Positions 17,049 through 26,008 are shown, counted from the stretch's first letter. The stretch is DNA of 64,000 bases from Candidatus Saccharimonadota bacterium (GCA_017536895.1 JAFWCN010000005.1:1-64000), one strand, 5' to 3'. Notes: generated from the sequence alone by a model not told the origin. Numbers and translations: made by a program.

Positions 17049-18599
17049 TTATATTCCAGTTAGTGGCACGATATCAGCTCCAAGATGCCTTAATCTCGCA
17101 GCAAAATCTTGATAGCCACGGTTAATTGTATAAACGTTTCTTAAAATTGATTTCCCAGGTGCCGCCAACATTCCAATCAATACTACCACCGCCGGCCGAA
17201 GGGCAGCCGGTGCAACCAGTTCTGTCGGGCGAAAATTCGTTGGTCCCTCAATATAAACCCGGTGCGCATCCAGTAACTCCACCTTCACATTAAGGTTAGA
17301 TAACTCCGTAATATACACCGCCCGATTCTCAAACACCCAATCATGAATCAATGTCCTTCCCTCTGCTACCGCAGCAATAATTGAGAAAAATGGCAAATTA
17401 TCAATATTGAGCCCTGGAAACGGCATCGGATGAATTTTATCAACTGGCGCGACTAAATCAGATTTTTTTACCACCAAATCCACTAGCCTCGTCCTTTCAT
17501 TTGCCGACAAATATTCCTCAGACCTTTCAATCTTCGCATTCATATTTTTCAGCACCTCAAGTTCTATTTCGAGAAATTCAATCGGCGCCCTTGTAATCGT
17601 AATCTCTGAATGAGTCACTAGTGCCGCCGCAATAAACGACATTGCTTCAATCGGATCCTCTGAAATGCAGTAATCCACTTCAAAATCAAATTTCCGCTTA
17701 CCATATACCACTAGTCTAGTAGTACCAATCCCCTCAATTTTCACTCCTAGTTTCTCCAGGAAGAAGCACATGTCCTGCACCATATAGTTCGGCGACGCCC
17801 CCACAATCGTAGTCTTACCCGGATTCAGCGCTGCCGCCATTAACACGTTCTCGGTTACCGTATCGCCTCGCTCAGCTAGTACGATATACCTATCATCACG
17901 ATTTTTTAACGCTTTCTGCTCAACCTCAATTTCATAAAAACCACTGTTACATTCTGCATCTACCTTCAGTCCAAACGATTCTAATGCCTTAAGATGCGGT
18001 TCAATCGTCCTAGTCCCCAGTGAGCATCCACCCGCATAAGGCAAAGTAAACTTTTCAAATTTATGAAGAAGCGGCCCTAAAAACATAATAATCGAACGAG
18101 TTTTTCTCGCTGCTTCAATATCAAGTTCATCAAGTTTTAATTCACGTGGTGATATAATTTCAAGATCTCGATGGCGGTTCGTCCAGTGACATTTTACGCC
18201 AATTGATTCCAAAACTTCAATAATCCGAAATACTTCTTCAATTCGCGCCACTCGGTGAAGCACCGTTTTTCCGGTATTAAGTAGCGCCGCACAGAGTAAT
18301 CCTACTGCTGCGTTTTTTGACGTATTAATCGTAATCTCACCCATCAATTCCTTCCCACCTCGAATTCGAAAACTCTGCGAAGCAGAGTCATTTATAGAGA
18401 GAATCTGAGTACCAAAAGCCTCTGACAGCTTTTTAATCATTTCCAGCGAGACATTCTGTCCACCTTTTTCAATTCGGTGAATCGCCGACTGCGAAGTACC
18501 AGTTGCTTTAGCCAACTCGCCCTGCGTCCAGCCCCTCTCCTCACGCATATGTGCAATCGTTTCGCCAATCACTTGCTGATAACTACGTGGTTTTTTCAT
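17049..18599 (-). CDS. murA: XRE-HTH fused to MurA (UDP-GlcNAc 1-carboxyvinyltransferase)
   Basis: Residues 1-70 are an XRE helix-turn-helix (WTQGELAKATGTSQSAIHRIEKGGQNVS). Residues 75-516 are a complete EPSP-synthase-like MurA, the first committed step of peptidoglycan synthesis. Key positions are kept: KN at 95-96, the PEP-reactive Cys192 in GGCSLGTR with Arg197, and the C-terminal NRGYQDFAARLRHLGADI. The fusion is continuous with no weak join. TATAAT lies 7 bases before the ATG, so the mRNA may be leaderless. The HTH could let the enzyme bind DNA and regulate itself or other genes, which is inference. Confidence 0.93.
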   Translation of the reverse strand: MKKPRSYQQVIGETIAHMREERGWTQGELAKATGTSQSAIHRIEKGGQNVSLEMIKKLSEAFGTQILSINDSASQSFRIRGGKELMGEITINTSKNAAVGLLCAALLNTGKTVLHRVARIEEVFRIIEVLESIGVKCHWTNRHRDLEIISPRELKLDELDIEAARKTRSIIMFLGPLLHKFEKFTLPYAGGCSLGTRTIEPHLKALESFGLKVDAECNSGFYEIEVEQKALKNRDDRYIVLAERGDTVTENVLMAAALNPGKTTIVGASPNYMVQDMCFFLEKLGVKIEGIGTTRLVVYGKRKFDFEVDYCISEDPIEAMSFIAAALVTHSEITITRAPIEFLEIELEVLKNMNAKIERSEEYLSANERTRLVDLVVKKSDLVAPVDKIHPMPFPGLNIDNLPFFSIIAAVAEGRTLIHDWVFENRAVYITELSNLNVKVELLDAHRVYIEGPTNFRPTELVAPAALRPAVVVLIGMLAAPGKSILRNVYTINRGYQDFAARLRHLGADIVPLTGI

Positions 18600-18652
18600 A
18601 TTTCAAATTATATCACAGGATGAATAATTGTAAAGTGTGCTATAATAACTAA

Positions 18653-20659
18653 ATGGATAAAATTCTAGCGGGATTAAACGAAAGACAAAAAGAAGCTGTC
18701 GAGTATCTCGAAGGTCCACTCTTAATTCTCGCTGGCGCAGGCTCTGGCAAAACCAAGACTTTGACTCATCGCATCGCCAACCTCATCCGTCACGGTATCA
18801 GCCCAAACGAAATCCTAGCTGTCACCTTTACCAACAAGGCCGCCAAGGAAATGCGAGGTAGACTATGGCGCCTTCTTCAAGATGAATCCACACTAGATAC
18901 CGAACCACCTCACTCATTCATGCCTTACATGGGCACTTTTCATGGTATTGCTGTCAAAATCCTACGCATCGAGGCAGATGCGCTGAACCTTGACCGTAAT
19001 TTCGTTATTTATGACATCGACGACCAGGTTTCACTCATCAGAAGGATTCTAAAAGATTTAAAACTATCAGACAATAAGCAACTCAAACCCAAATCCATTC
19101 AATCCATCATTTCAAGCGAAAAAAACCAAGGCAACGGCCCCGAAGAATACGAAGCTTCTTCCTACTACCCCAATCAAAAAAGCATCGCCAAAGTCTTCTA
19201 CCAATACGAAGAGGAGAAGAGAAAAGCCGGTGCTCTTGATTTTGATGATTTACTGCTCTATGAACTAGAGTTATTTAAAAACCACCCCGACATCAGAGCA
19301 AAATGGCAACATCGCTTCAAACACATTCTCATTGACGAATATCAGGATACCAACATGGTACAATACAACATCGTCAAACTCCTTGTAAACGACAAGCTCA
19401 ACCTCTGCGTTGTCGGAGATGATTGGCAATCTATTTACTCCTGGCGCGGAGCAGATTTCACGAACATCCTAAACTTCGAAAAAGATTTTCCTGGCGCCAA
19501 AGTCATCAAGCTCGAGCAAAACTACCGTTCTACCGGCAATATTCTCGAAGCCGCACAAAGAATCATCAACGAAAACAAACAGCGCACCGACAAAACTCTC
19601 TTTACTGAAGCCGGAAAAGGCGAACCAGTCGATATCGAATCCTTAAGAGACGAAAACGCCGAAGCGAACTACGTTGCTCTCTCCATCCTCAAAATGCGTA
19701 AAAACTACTCCGGCTATCATGATTTTGCAGTTTTGTACCGTACCAATGCCCAATCATATGCTTTCGAAAAAGCCTTCATCGAAATGCATATCCCCTACAA
19801 AATCATCGGTGGCGTCAGATTCTATGATCGTAAAGAAATCAAAGACGTCCTCGCCATCATGCGTCTCATCGTCAATCAAAGAGACAAAGTCAGCCTCACG
19901 CGAGTCGTTTCAAATGTTTTATCGGGTATCGGCGAAGTATCCCTCAGCAAAATCCTCGGAGCAATCGATGCCATTCCAGGCCCAGAACCACTCTTTGATG
20001 AAGATTTACCCACAGTCTTAAAAGCCGCCAAAGCTAAAAACGCCCTCATGAGACTGATAAACTTCCTCTGCAAAAACCAAGCGACCGATAGTCCTAGCGA
20101 AACCATCACAAAAGCTATTGAGTACTTCGATTTCCGCACTTTAACTAATGATGGCACGCCAAGTAGCGAAGACCGCATGCAAAACCTTGAGGTATTAAAA
20201 AACATTTCAGCGGAATATGACAATCTTGAAGAATTCCTAGCCGATGCCTCTCTTATGTCCTCAGCCGATGAATCCTCAGCTCGACACGCTGTCACCCTAA
20301 TGACCATGCACGCCGCCAAAGGCCTAGAGTTTCCAGTAGTATTCGTGGTCGGAATGGAAGAAGGCTTATTCCCCGGCTCGCGTTCTTACGACAACGAAGC
20401 CGACCTCGAAGAAGAAAGACGCCTCGCCTATGTCGCGATGACTAGGGCCATGCAAAAACTCTTCCTAACCTACGCTCTCAGCCGTTTCTCGTTCGGTAGT
20501 CGTAATTACAATATGCCATCGCGTTTCCTCACCGAACTCGGCTACAACCCCTACGGCTCAGCCGGCTATCACGACGAGGATGGCGACGGATTCACTGACG
20601 ACGATTTTACCGAAACAGATTTCGACCCTTTTCCGGAAGACTTACCAGTCTGGGAATGA
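18653..20659 (+). CDS. pcrA: PcrA/UvrD-type 3'-5' DNA helicase
   Basis: The 668-residue protein has all SF1A motifs: LNERQKEAV (Q-motif), LAGAGSGKTKTL (Walker A), TFTNKAAKEM (Ia), LIDEYQDTN (II), VVGDDWQSIYSWRGA (III), LEQNYRS (IV), VTLMTMHAAKGLEFPVVFVVG (V) and VAMTRAMQKLF (VI). It likely works in nucleotide excision repair and in removing proteins from DNA. The acidic C-terminal tail (DEDGDGFTDDDFTETDFDPFPED) is unusual. TGCTATAAT ends 6 bases before the ATG and no SD is seen, so it is probably leaderless. It is divergent from murA. Confidence 0.95.
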   Translation: MDKILAGLNERQKEAVEYLEGPLLILAGAGSGKTKTLTHRIANLIRHGISPNEILAVTFTNKAAKEMRGRLWRLLQDESTLDTEPPHSFMPYMGTFHGIAVKILRIEADALNLDRNFVIYDIDDQVSLIRRILKDLKLSDNKQLKPKSIQSIISSEKNQGNGPEEYEASSYYPNQKSIAKVFYQYEEEKRKAGALDFDDLLLYELELFKNHPDIRAKWQHRFKHILIDEYQDTNMVQYNIVKLLVNDKLNLCVVGDDWQSIYSWRGADFTNILNFEKDFPGAKVIKLEQNYRSTGNILEAAQRIINENKQRTDKTLFTEAGKGEPVDIESLRDENAEANYVALSILKMRKNYSGYHDFAVLYRTNAQSYAFEKAFIEMHIPYKIIGGVRFYDRKEIKDVLAIMRLIVNQRDKVSLTRVVSNVLSGIGEVSLSKILGAIDAIPGPEPLFDEDLPTVLKAAKAKNALMRLINFLCKNQATDSPSETITKAIEYFDFRTLTNDGTPSSEDRMQNLEVLKNISAEYDNLEEFLADASLMSSADESSARHAVTLMTMHAAKGLEFPVVFVVGMEEGLFPGSRSYDNEADLEEERRLAYVAMTRAMQKLFLTYALSRFSFGSRNYNMPSRFLTELGYNPYGSAGYHDEDGDGFTDDDFTETDFDPFPEDLPVWE

Positions 20660-20682
20660 TATAATAGTAAAAAGGAGCAATC

Positions 20683-21447
20683 ATGAAATACGATACTATC
20701 ATTATCGGCGCAGGCATTGCCGGCATGACCGCCGCGATTTATCTCAAACGAGCCGGCAAATCCGTCCTCGTCCTCGAAAGCAAAATGCAAGGCGGCCAAA
20801 TCATCAACACTATCAACATTGAAAACTGGCCCGGCGCCCTAGGGATTTCTGGCGCAGAACTCACCGAAAACATTCACGCTCAAATGATCAAGCTCGGCGC
20901 TGATTTTGAATATGAAGAAGTCTTGTCCATTAATAAAACTGATGACAGTTTCACAGTCAAAACCGACGACGGTGAACACTCGTCTAAATCCATCGTCATT
21001 GCTACCGGCACCGAACCCCGCAAGCTCAGCGCCAAGCAAGAACAAGATGCCGGGGAACGCACTATTTCTTATTGTGCAACCTGTGATGGCGCCCTCTATA
21101 AAGGCAAACCTGTAGTCGTCGTAGGCAGCGGCAACACCGCCAAACACGAAATCAAGTATCTTGAAAATATTGCATCCAAGGTTTATCACATCCACCATGA
21201 CGATCCAATTCCCAAAGATGCCGTAGCAGTCTTTGTAGCAATCGGTCGCATCCCAAATACCAAATTCCTTGAAAATTTAGTCGAGCTCGACAGCAAAGGC
21301 TACATCAAAGCCAGCGAAGATTGCAAAACCTCCCGCAAAGGAGTCTTCGTTGCCGGTGATTGTCGCACCAAAGACATCCGCCAATTAGTCACCGCTGCCG
21401 GAGACGGTGCCATTGCCTCTCAAGCCGTAGTAGATTATTTGGGATAA
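20683..21447 (+). CDS. Compact thioredoxin reductase-like flavoprotein
   Basis: The 254-residue protein has the FAD-binding GAGIAGMTAAIYLKRAG, the redox motif CATC (Cys131/Cys134, context SYCATCDG), the FAD ATG motif (VIATGTEPR) and the closing GVFVAGDCR and QLVTAAGDGAIAS. It is about 55 residues shorter than TrxB (about 310). The missing part is the second half of the NADPH domain: after VVVGSGNTAKHEIKYLENIASKVYHIHH the usual HRRxxxR stretch and most of the following strands are gone. It may use another electron donor. SD AAAGGAG precedes the start; it follows pcrA by 23 bases. Confidence 0.85.
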   Translation: MKYDTIIIGAGIAGMTAAIYLKRAGKSVLVLESKMQGGQIINTINIENWPGALGISGAELTENIHAQMIKLGADFEYEEVLSINKTDDSFTVKTDDGEHSSKSIVIATGTEPRKLSAKQEQDAGERTISYCATCDGALYKGKPVVVVGSGNTAKHEIKYLENIASKVYHIHHDDPIPKDAVAVFVAIGRIPNTKFLENLVELDSKGYIKASEDCKTSRKGVFVAGDCRTKDIRQLVTAAGDGAIASQAVVDYLG

Positions 21448-21466
21448 TGTGCTATAATTAAAGAGT

Positions 21467-21512
21467 GCTCGGATGGCGGAACTGGTATACGCGTTCGACT
21501 TAAAATCGAATG
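21467..21512 (+). pseudogene. 5' half of tRNA-Leu(TAA), interrupted by integration (attL)
   Basis: Bases 21467-21510 match the first half of a tRNA-Leu: acceptor GCTCGGA, D-arm and complete anticodon arm TTCGA-CTTAAAA-TCGAA (anticodon TAA). The match then breaks. The missing 3' half starts with the same 22 bases at 29700. Joining 21467-21512 to 29722-29760 gives a perfect tRNA with acceptor GCTCGGA/TCCGAGC. The half keeps its promoter (TGCTATAAT at 21451-21458). Confidence 0.92.
21491..21512 (+). repeat. attL core of the integrated element
   Basis: Twenty-two bases, GCGTTCGACTTAAAATCGAA plus TG, are repeated exactly at 29700-29721; the flanking bases differ on both sides. The core is the anticodon arm, with inverted TTCGA/TCGAA around CTTAAAA, a layout typical of tyrosine recombinase core sites. 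Confidence 0.9.
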
Positions 21513-21567
21513 CTCTTTTTATTTGGTTTTGGTTTATGTTCCGAAAATTACCCCTTATAGAATAGTG

Positions 21568-21595
21568 AAATAGCGACCTTTTGCAGTCGCTATTT
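21568..21595. terminator. Terminator between attL and the integrase gene
   Basis: AAATAGCGAC (21568-21577) and GTCGCTATTT (21586-21595) form a 10-bp stem flanked by A/T runs. It lies downstream of the integrase stop (minus strand) and could also stop read-through from the host side. Confidence 0.7.
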
Positions 21596-21603
21596 TTAGA
21601 ATT

Positions 21604-21622
21604 TACATCACTTTTTACATCA
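21604..21622 (+). promoter_or_regulatory. Left arm-type heptamers TACATCA (two copies)
   Basis: TACATCA occurs at 21604-21610 and 21616-21622, 12 bases apart, just inside attL. Five more copies lie inside the right end. They are candidate arm-binding sites of the integrase. Confidence 0.55.
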
Positions 21623-21629
21623 ATTTTGA

Positions 21630-22715
21630 TTAAAAATCTGTAAAATCCATAAATTTATCGTATGCTCTACGCTTATCTTCCATGTGGGAATGTTGATAAA
21701 ACTTCATAGTTGTAGCTGGCGTAGAATGCCCCAAGATTTTTTGAGCGTCAGTTGGTTCCACGCCAGCATTCTTCAGTGTAGTAGCTACAAAATGGCGCAA
21801 ACTGTGTAATACCACATCTGGTAATCCAGCATTCCTGACAATGACACGAAATCTTCTACTGACACTATCTGGACTGATAAGCTTTCCCTCATTGGACAGA
21901 ATATAGTCATCTGGTTTTTGATTTATAGACCTCATGTTGTTCAATAATTTAGCAATGCATGGTATTAAGGGTAGGTCGCGCTCACTATCTTCAGTTTTAA
22001 GTGTGCTGATAATAGGACCACCCTTATCTACTATGGCTTCGCGCTTAATATGAATTACTTTCTCCTTAAAATCTATGTCTTTCCATTTAAGAGCTATAGC
22101 CTCACCTCGTCTCAAACCGTAAGTAATATACATTTCATAGAAAAACTGATATTTTTCGCCCTCAATAATCTCACGAAATTTGCGACCTTCGTTTAGATTC
22201 CAAACTTTACGTTCTTCGGGGGTATATGATTCAAGTTTTACATGACGCATCAAATTGGGGCGAACCAAATTCTCATCCTCAGCAATCTCAAGCACTTGCG
22301 ATAAAATGATTTTGACAAATTGTGTTGTTCTTACCGAATTTCCATCTTTGACAATTTCTCTTATCATGCCCTGGATTCGTGCTGTAGTCAAACTAGACAA
22401 GCGAATCTTGCCTATTCTTGGGATTATATGATTAGTGATTACAGACCTATACCCCTTACGAGTGGTTTCTTTTATACCTACAGTGTTTTCTACCCAATCC
22501 ATAAGATATGAGGCGACAGTAAGGCTTTGACTATCTACGGCTGCGTTTTTGATATTATCGGCAACAACATTGCGCCACTTTTCTCTTAAGGCTTTTTTAT
22601 CTCTGTCATAGACTGCCTTTCGCTTTTTGCTACCGTCTAGTAGGTTAATCCAATAATAAGCCATATATAAGCCATCTTTGCGTTTAATGGGGTGAAATTT
22701 GTCCTTAGAAGCCAT
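21630..22715 (-). CDS. int: Tyrosine recombinase (phage-type integrase)
   Basis: The protein has an N-terminal arm-binding-like domain (residues about 1-50), a SAM-like core-binding domain (TVASYLMDWVENTVGIKETTRKGYRSVI) and a C-terminal catalytic domain. The catalytic residues are visible: Arg in YGLRRGEAIALKW, HSLRH, the GHSTPATT His and the nucleophile Tyr in MKFYQHS. I place the start at the ATG at 22715, because AGGGGG lies at SD distance before it; an upstream ATG at 22730 would place that SD inside the gene. It sits beside attL and should move the element in and out of the tRNA-Leu gene. Confidence 0.95.
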   Translation of the reverse strand: MASKDKFHPIKRKDGLYMAYYWINLLDGSKKRKAVYDRDKKALREKWRNVVADNIKNAAVDSQSLTVASYLMDWVENTVGIKETTRKGYRSVITNHIIPRIGKIRLSSLTTARIQGMIREIVKDGNSVRTTQFVKIILSQVLEIAEDENLVRPNLMRHVKLESYTPEERKVWNLNEGRKFREIIEGEKYQFFYEMYITYGLRRGEAIALKWKDIDFKEKVIHIKREAIVDKGGPIISTLKTEDSERDLPLIPCIAKLLNNMRSINQKPDDYILSNEGKLISPDSVSRRFRVIVRNAGLPDVVLHSLRHFVATTLKNAGVEPTDAQKILGHSTPATTMKFYQHSHMEDKRRAYDKFMDFTDF

Positions 22716-23043
22716 ACTGTTCCCCCTCATACTCTGGCAATGAATCTAGAAACTCTGCCAAATCAGACCGGCGAAATAGTGTTCTGCCAGCCAGTTTAAC
22801 TGCTACAAGCTGACGACCATTAACTAGCCCATATAGTGTCGAGCGACCAACCCTCAGCAGTTCGCAAACCTCTTGAATGTCTAGTAGGTAGTTCATATCA
22901 CTATTCTGTCGTGTTTTTCTCAATTTGTCCGCCCCTTTTTTGGACTTTTTGTCAAAACTCCCGCGAATTTCAGTTTGTTCGTCGTCTGCATTTTTGCTTT
23001 GGCTTGGCAACCTTTTAATAGTGGTAGTGGTTTTAGCGTCCAT
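22705..23043 (-). CDS. Excisionase-like HTH protein
   Basis: The 112-residue protein has a basic, low-complexity first half and a C-terminal helix-turn-helix of the excisionase/MerR-like HTH_17 type (LLDIQEVCELLRVGRSTLYGLVNGRQLVAVKLAGRTLFRRSDLAEFLDSL). Such proteins bend DNA at att sites to favour excision, or set plasmid copy number. It overlaps the integrase gene downstream and the rep gene upstream, so rep-xis-int form one transcription unit. Confidence 0.85.
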   Translation of the reverse strand: MDAKTTTTIKRLPSQSKNADDEQTEIRGSFDKKSKKGADKLRKTRQNSDMNYLLDIQEVCELLRVGRSTLYGLVNGRQLVAVKLAGRTLFRRSDLAEFLDSLPEYEGEQYGF

Positions 23044-24220
23044 TTTCTACCTCCTCAGCCATCAAGCGATTCATGTTTTTTAATTCATCTGTGATTACGT
23101 CTAGGCAAGCAAATTTGTCTGGATTCTCTACCTCTACTAATAGGGAGGCTTTAGCTCTGCTCCAATTAGAACTCGGTAGACATTCTGCAAGCGAGGCTTT
23201 AACCTTGGCGAATCCGCAAGTGTCGGCAAAAATGTTAAACCCTAATTTACCGAGCGCCTTACAGGCTCCACCTTTACCGTCCTTTGTGATTTGGGTAAAA
23301 CGATACAATACCGAAACACCATCTACAGAATCTACACTGCTCCCCCGGCGAATTGCCTGCTCGACTTGGCTCCAGTAATGACTTAAGGTGGCACTTGCGA
23401 TTTCCGATGAGAAAATATCAGCAAACGATACACTGTCCTTAGGGAATCCTAGACGCCCTAGCTCAAGTTTAAGTTGTTTTGTCCTCTGAATCTGGACTTC
23501 AAAACGAACTAATTTTTTGTTCGGGCTAACCTTACTGAGGTCGAATCCTAGATTGTTGTTTCCGTATGCAGGGCGAGAATCTTTGCTCTTTAATTTAACC
23601 TCTGCTAGTTTGTCATAGACAATAAACGCTCTGTGTTTGATTGAATCTCGAAACAACTCTCCCTCGTGATACTGAGTTTTACCATGCTTGCTGCGTTTCT
23701 TTAGGGGTGCTTTGCCCAACATTTCGTTTAATAACTCCATACTGGTTCCATCTGAAAATACGAGGTTTTTACCATAATCCACGCGGCAGACTTTGGCATT
23801 TCGTAGTTGTTCTTTAGTGATTTCTACTGGTAGTTCTAGGAATACCAGCTCTCTATATAGTTGGTCTAGGACTCTCTCGAAATCCCCAGCGGGAACTTCT
23901 GTAATGTTGTTCCCATACATCAGTTTCGGTAGCGATAACCGGCGAATTTGATATTCGTAGCACCTCCCACCAGTAGGAGATGGGTAATCCACGAAATGAA
24001 TCTCTGGGAGATAATACTTGCGGAGGTCTTTGCTCCAGTTGATTTTAATGTCGTCCTGGAATCCAGTTGGCGAATTTTCGCCCCCATCTGATTCCTCTTT
24101 ATGTTGATAAGTAGCACCAAAACGGAACTCGTTTGGGTATAGTTTCCGCTCAATAGGGATGGACAACTCAATTGTGTCGATTCCTACGGTTTTTTGATTT
24201 GGTTGTTTAAGTTTTGCCAT
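23033..24220 (-). CDS. rep: Rolling-circle-type replication initiator (phage CRI/Rep_trans-like)
   Basis: The roughly 395-residue protein has VGIDTIELSIPI at the N-terminus, VCRVDYGKNLVF, a Tyr-containing FIVYDKLAEVKLK and LVRFEVQIQR, in the order seen in replication proteins of filamentous phages and rolling-circle plasmids. It would nick the origin and drive replication of the excised element. Two ATGs are possible; I prefer 24220 because AAAGGAA stands 9 bases before it, while it abuts the ATG at 24229. The intergenic region upstream (24230-24413) has several palindromes and is a likely origin. The family call is by pattern only. Confidence 0.65.
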   Translation of the reverse strand: MAKLKQPNQKTVGIDTIELSIPIERKLYPNEFRFGATYQHKEESDGGENSPTGFQDDIKINWSKDLRKYYLPEIHFVDYPSPTGGRCYEYQIRRLSLPKLMYGNNITEVPAGDFERVLDQLYRELVFLELPVEITKEQLRNAKVCRVDYGKNLVFSDGTSMELLNEMLGKAPLKKRSKHGKTQYHEGELFRDSIKHRAFIVYDKLAEVKLKSKDSRPAYGNNNLGFDLSKVSPNKKLVRFEVQIQRTKQLKLELGRLGFPKDSVSFADIFSSEIASATLSHYWSQVEQAIRRGSSVDSVDGVSVLYRFTQITKDGKGGACKALGKLGFNIFADTCGFAKVKASLAECLPSSNWSRAKASLLVEVENPDKFACLDVITDELKNMNRLMAEEVENGR

Positions 24221-24229
24221 TACTGACAT

Positions 24230-24413
24230 TTCCTTTCTTTGCCTTGCGGCTTAAGTTAGTGTCTGTAATGACGCGCGTCATTAGTTGTTTTAGAACATTC
24301 CAACTTGACCTACATTATTTGCCTAAGTTTGTGGATGTTCTAATTATTCTTATAACAAAAAGGTATCCGGACGCCCCCGTCCGGAGATTATAGGGGGATT
24401 TTTTCACTTTCAA
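24230..24413. other. Palindrome-rich gap upstream of rep: candidate origin or operator
   Basis: Three symmetric elements are present. TAATGACGCGCGTCATTA (24266-24283) is a perfect 18-bp palindrome. TAGAACAT (24291-24298) and ATGTTCTA (24335-24342) are inverted repeats enclosing the presumed rep promoter region. TCCGGACG/CGTCCGGA (24366-24385) forms a GC-rich hairpin, which on the minus strand is followed by TACCTTTTT and may end the gene at 24414. No coding region is visible here. Confidence 0.55.
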
Positions 24414-25427
24414 TTATTTAAGAAGTTCGGGATTAACCCTAAAACCACGTTTAACAGGTATAATTAAGTTGGTTTCTCCAGTCAGTGCTCGACCAACTTT
24501 TCTGTTAATTTGTCTAACACACTCGTCGAGACCGCGTTTTGCGTGCTTCTTTTCGGACTCCGTTATTGGATTCTCAAAAATCTTGTCCATGAGCGTCCCT
24601 CTATCAACAACTTTGCTCCAGTTTTTTCGTTTGCCGAAAAATGCCATTACAAAAGCAGCGCAATTGGTCGAGATTCCAAATTCTACCTCTTTACCGTTTA
24701 TCACTAGAATTGGGTTTTCTTGTCTTATTAGGCTCATATTACTAATATGCTGAACCACAAGTTGTCCTCCGCGCCTTTCAAGTTCTTCTTCGAGTTCTTT
24801 ATCACTCATATTGGCTTTTATGTAATGCTTTAGCTCCGACATCTGTTCAGGCGTAGCGGTAATTAACGTTCCTAGGATGGATTGTTCTTGGCAAAATTCG
24901 ACTGCCCCATGTTTAGCCCTTACGACTTGCCCTGCGACAACTGGGGCTTCTTTTTCATCGTCTGTGTCAATAGCTTTAGTCTGTAGGAATTCAATGGATT
25001 TGGTTTGGACTGAGAAAACCGATTTCGGTGGCTCTGTATTAGCTTTATCTTGAAGAAACAGACTCATCGAACTTAGGTTGGCTTGAAATGAGCAGGCAAT
25101 AATCGGTTGCGCCATTTGTTTTATGACTTCTTGATTAAACTTCGTCATTTCGGAGATATTCTTTAGCAGGTCTTGAATCTGAGGAATCGCAAAACTCTGC
25201 TGCATGCTTTCTGCGATTTCTGCCGCCTGTTTCATTGACTCTTTGAATGCCACATTATCTATAACTGGAATTATTAAGTCCGCAATTCGCCTGCTTTGTT
25301 CCTGTGCGATTTTGCTTATTGGCTCTAACTGGACCTGTAATGGCTTCAATATGGTAGCCAATTCCTGATTGACTACCGACTCATTGTATAGATTTGTAGC
25401 TCTGTGGTCGTTCGTCATATTGTCCAT
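24414..25427 (-). CDS. Element protein with C-terminal winged-helix-like domain
   Basis: The 337-residue protein has an alpha-helical, Gln-rich first half (QLEPISKIAQEQSRRIADLI, QEVIKQMAQP) and a C-terminal region (residues about 240-337) patterned like an OmpR-type winged helix: ILVINGKEVEF, then DRGTLMDKIF, CVRQINRKVGRAL and IIPVKRGFRVN. No membrane segment is seen. It could regulate the element or take part in replication. I do not recognise a named family. It lies upstream of rep on the same strand. Confidence 0.55.
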   Translation of the reverse strand: MDNMTNDHRATNLYNESVVNQELATILKPLQVQLEPISKIAQEQSRRIADLIIPVIDNVAFKESMKQAAEIAESMQQSFAIPQIQDLLKNISEMTKFNQEVIKQMAQPIIACSFQANLSSMSLFLQDKANTEPPKSVFSVQTKSIEFLQTKAIDTDDEKEAPVVAGQVVRAKHGAVEFCQEQSILGTLITATPEQMSELKHYIKANMSDKELEEELERRGGQLVVQHISNMSLIRQENPILVINGKEVEFGISTNCAAFVMAFFGKRKNWSKVVDRGTLMDKIFENPITESEKKHAKRGLDECVRQINRKVGRALTGETNLIIPVKRGFRVNPELLK

Positions 25428-25629
25428 ATTTTAACATTTTTCTCTGTAAAAATCCAGCTCTAGCCTGTTATTTGGCTTTCCTGGGGCTTTATTTTCTCCA
25501 GATGATACTTTGCCTGTTTCAGCTCCAAACCGCCCTCAAAATGGCTCTAAACACCCCACAGGGCGCGTTTTAACGGGTTATGGTTGCCTTATGCTGGACT
25601 TTATTGTCTAGTAGCGATAAAATAGGAGT
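25428..25629. promoter_or_regulatory. Divergent intergenic region inside the element
   Basis: The gap separates the minus-strand gene at 24414 from the plus-strand gene at 25630. It has an inverted repeat CGCCCT (25531-25536)/AGGGCG (25560-25565) and, for the plus gene, TGGACT with TAAAAT 17 bases later followed by SD AGGAG. No coding region is seen. Confidence 0.45.
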
Positions 25630-25989
25630 ATGAAACGCGGAACAAACCCACTATTTCCAACATCAGACGGTAAGGGGGTTAAGGGTGCTTATGAACAGGC
25701 TGCCTTGATGGATGATTCCGACAATACTTTCGGCAAAACTAAGGTAAAACCTACGGGCATTGAGGCGGATTTTGAGTTCGCCACAGACACTAATAAATCT
25801 TATCGTGAGTTTTCTGATGACCATCGTGAAATTATACAGAATTATAAGCAGGAACTTAAAAAACTTAAGCACCAGAAAAAGACTGGCGAAATCTCGAGCG
25901 ATAAATTCCGAGAGCTCAAACGGGCTTTAGTTAGGAAAACGGACGCTAAGAATCGGGCGGGGTTTAAGAGATTTCTACTAGGGAAATAA
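25630..25989 (+). CDS. Small element protein, unknown function
   Basis: The 119-residue protein is charged and mostly helical: HREIIQNYKQELKKLKHQKKTGEISSDKFRELKRALVRKTDAKNRAGFKRFL is a likely amphipathic helical region. It has no signal or membrane segment. SD AGGAG and a strong terminator at 26009-26035 show it is a single-gene transcription unit. No family recognised. Confidence 0.65.
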   Translation: MKRGTNPLFPTSDGKGVKGAYEQAALMDDSDNTFGKTKVKPTGIEADFEFATDTNKSYREFSDDHREIIQNYKQELKKLKHQKKTGEISSDKFRELKRALVRKTDAKNRAGFKRFLLGK

Positions 25990-26008
25990 ACGCGCGCGTA
26001 AAGAACGA

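Noticed and set aside
22716-22730. Upstream ATG of the integrase at 22730
   Set aside because: The SD-like AGGGGG lies between it and the ATG at 22715, so the shorter start is preferred.
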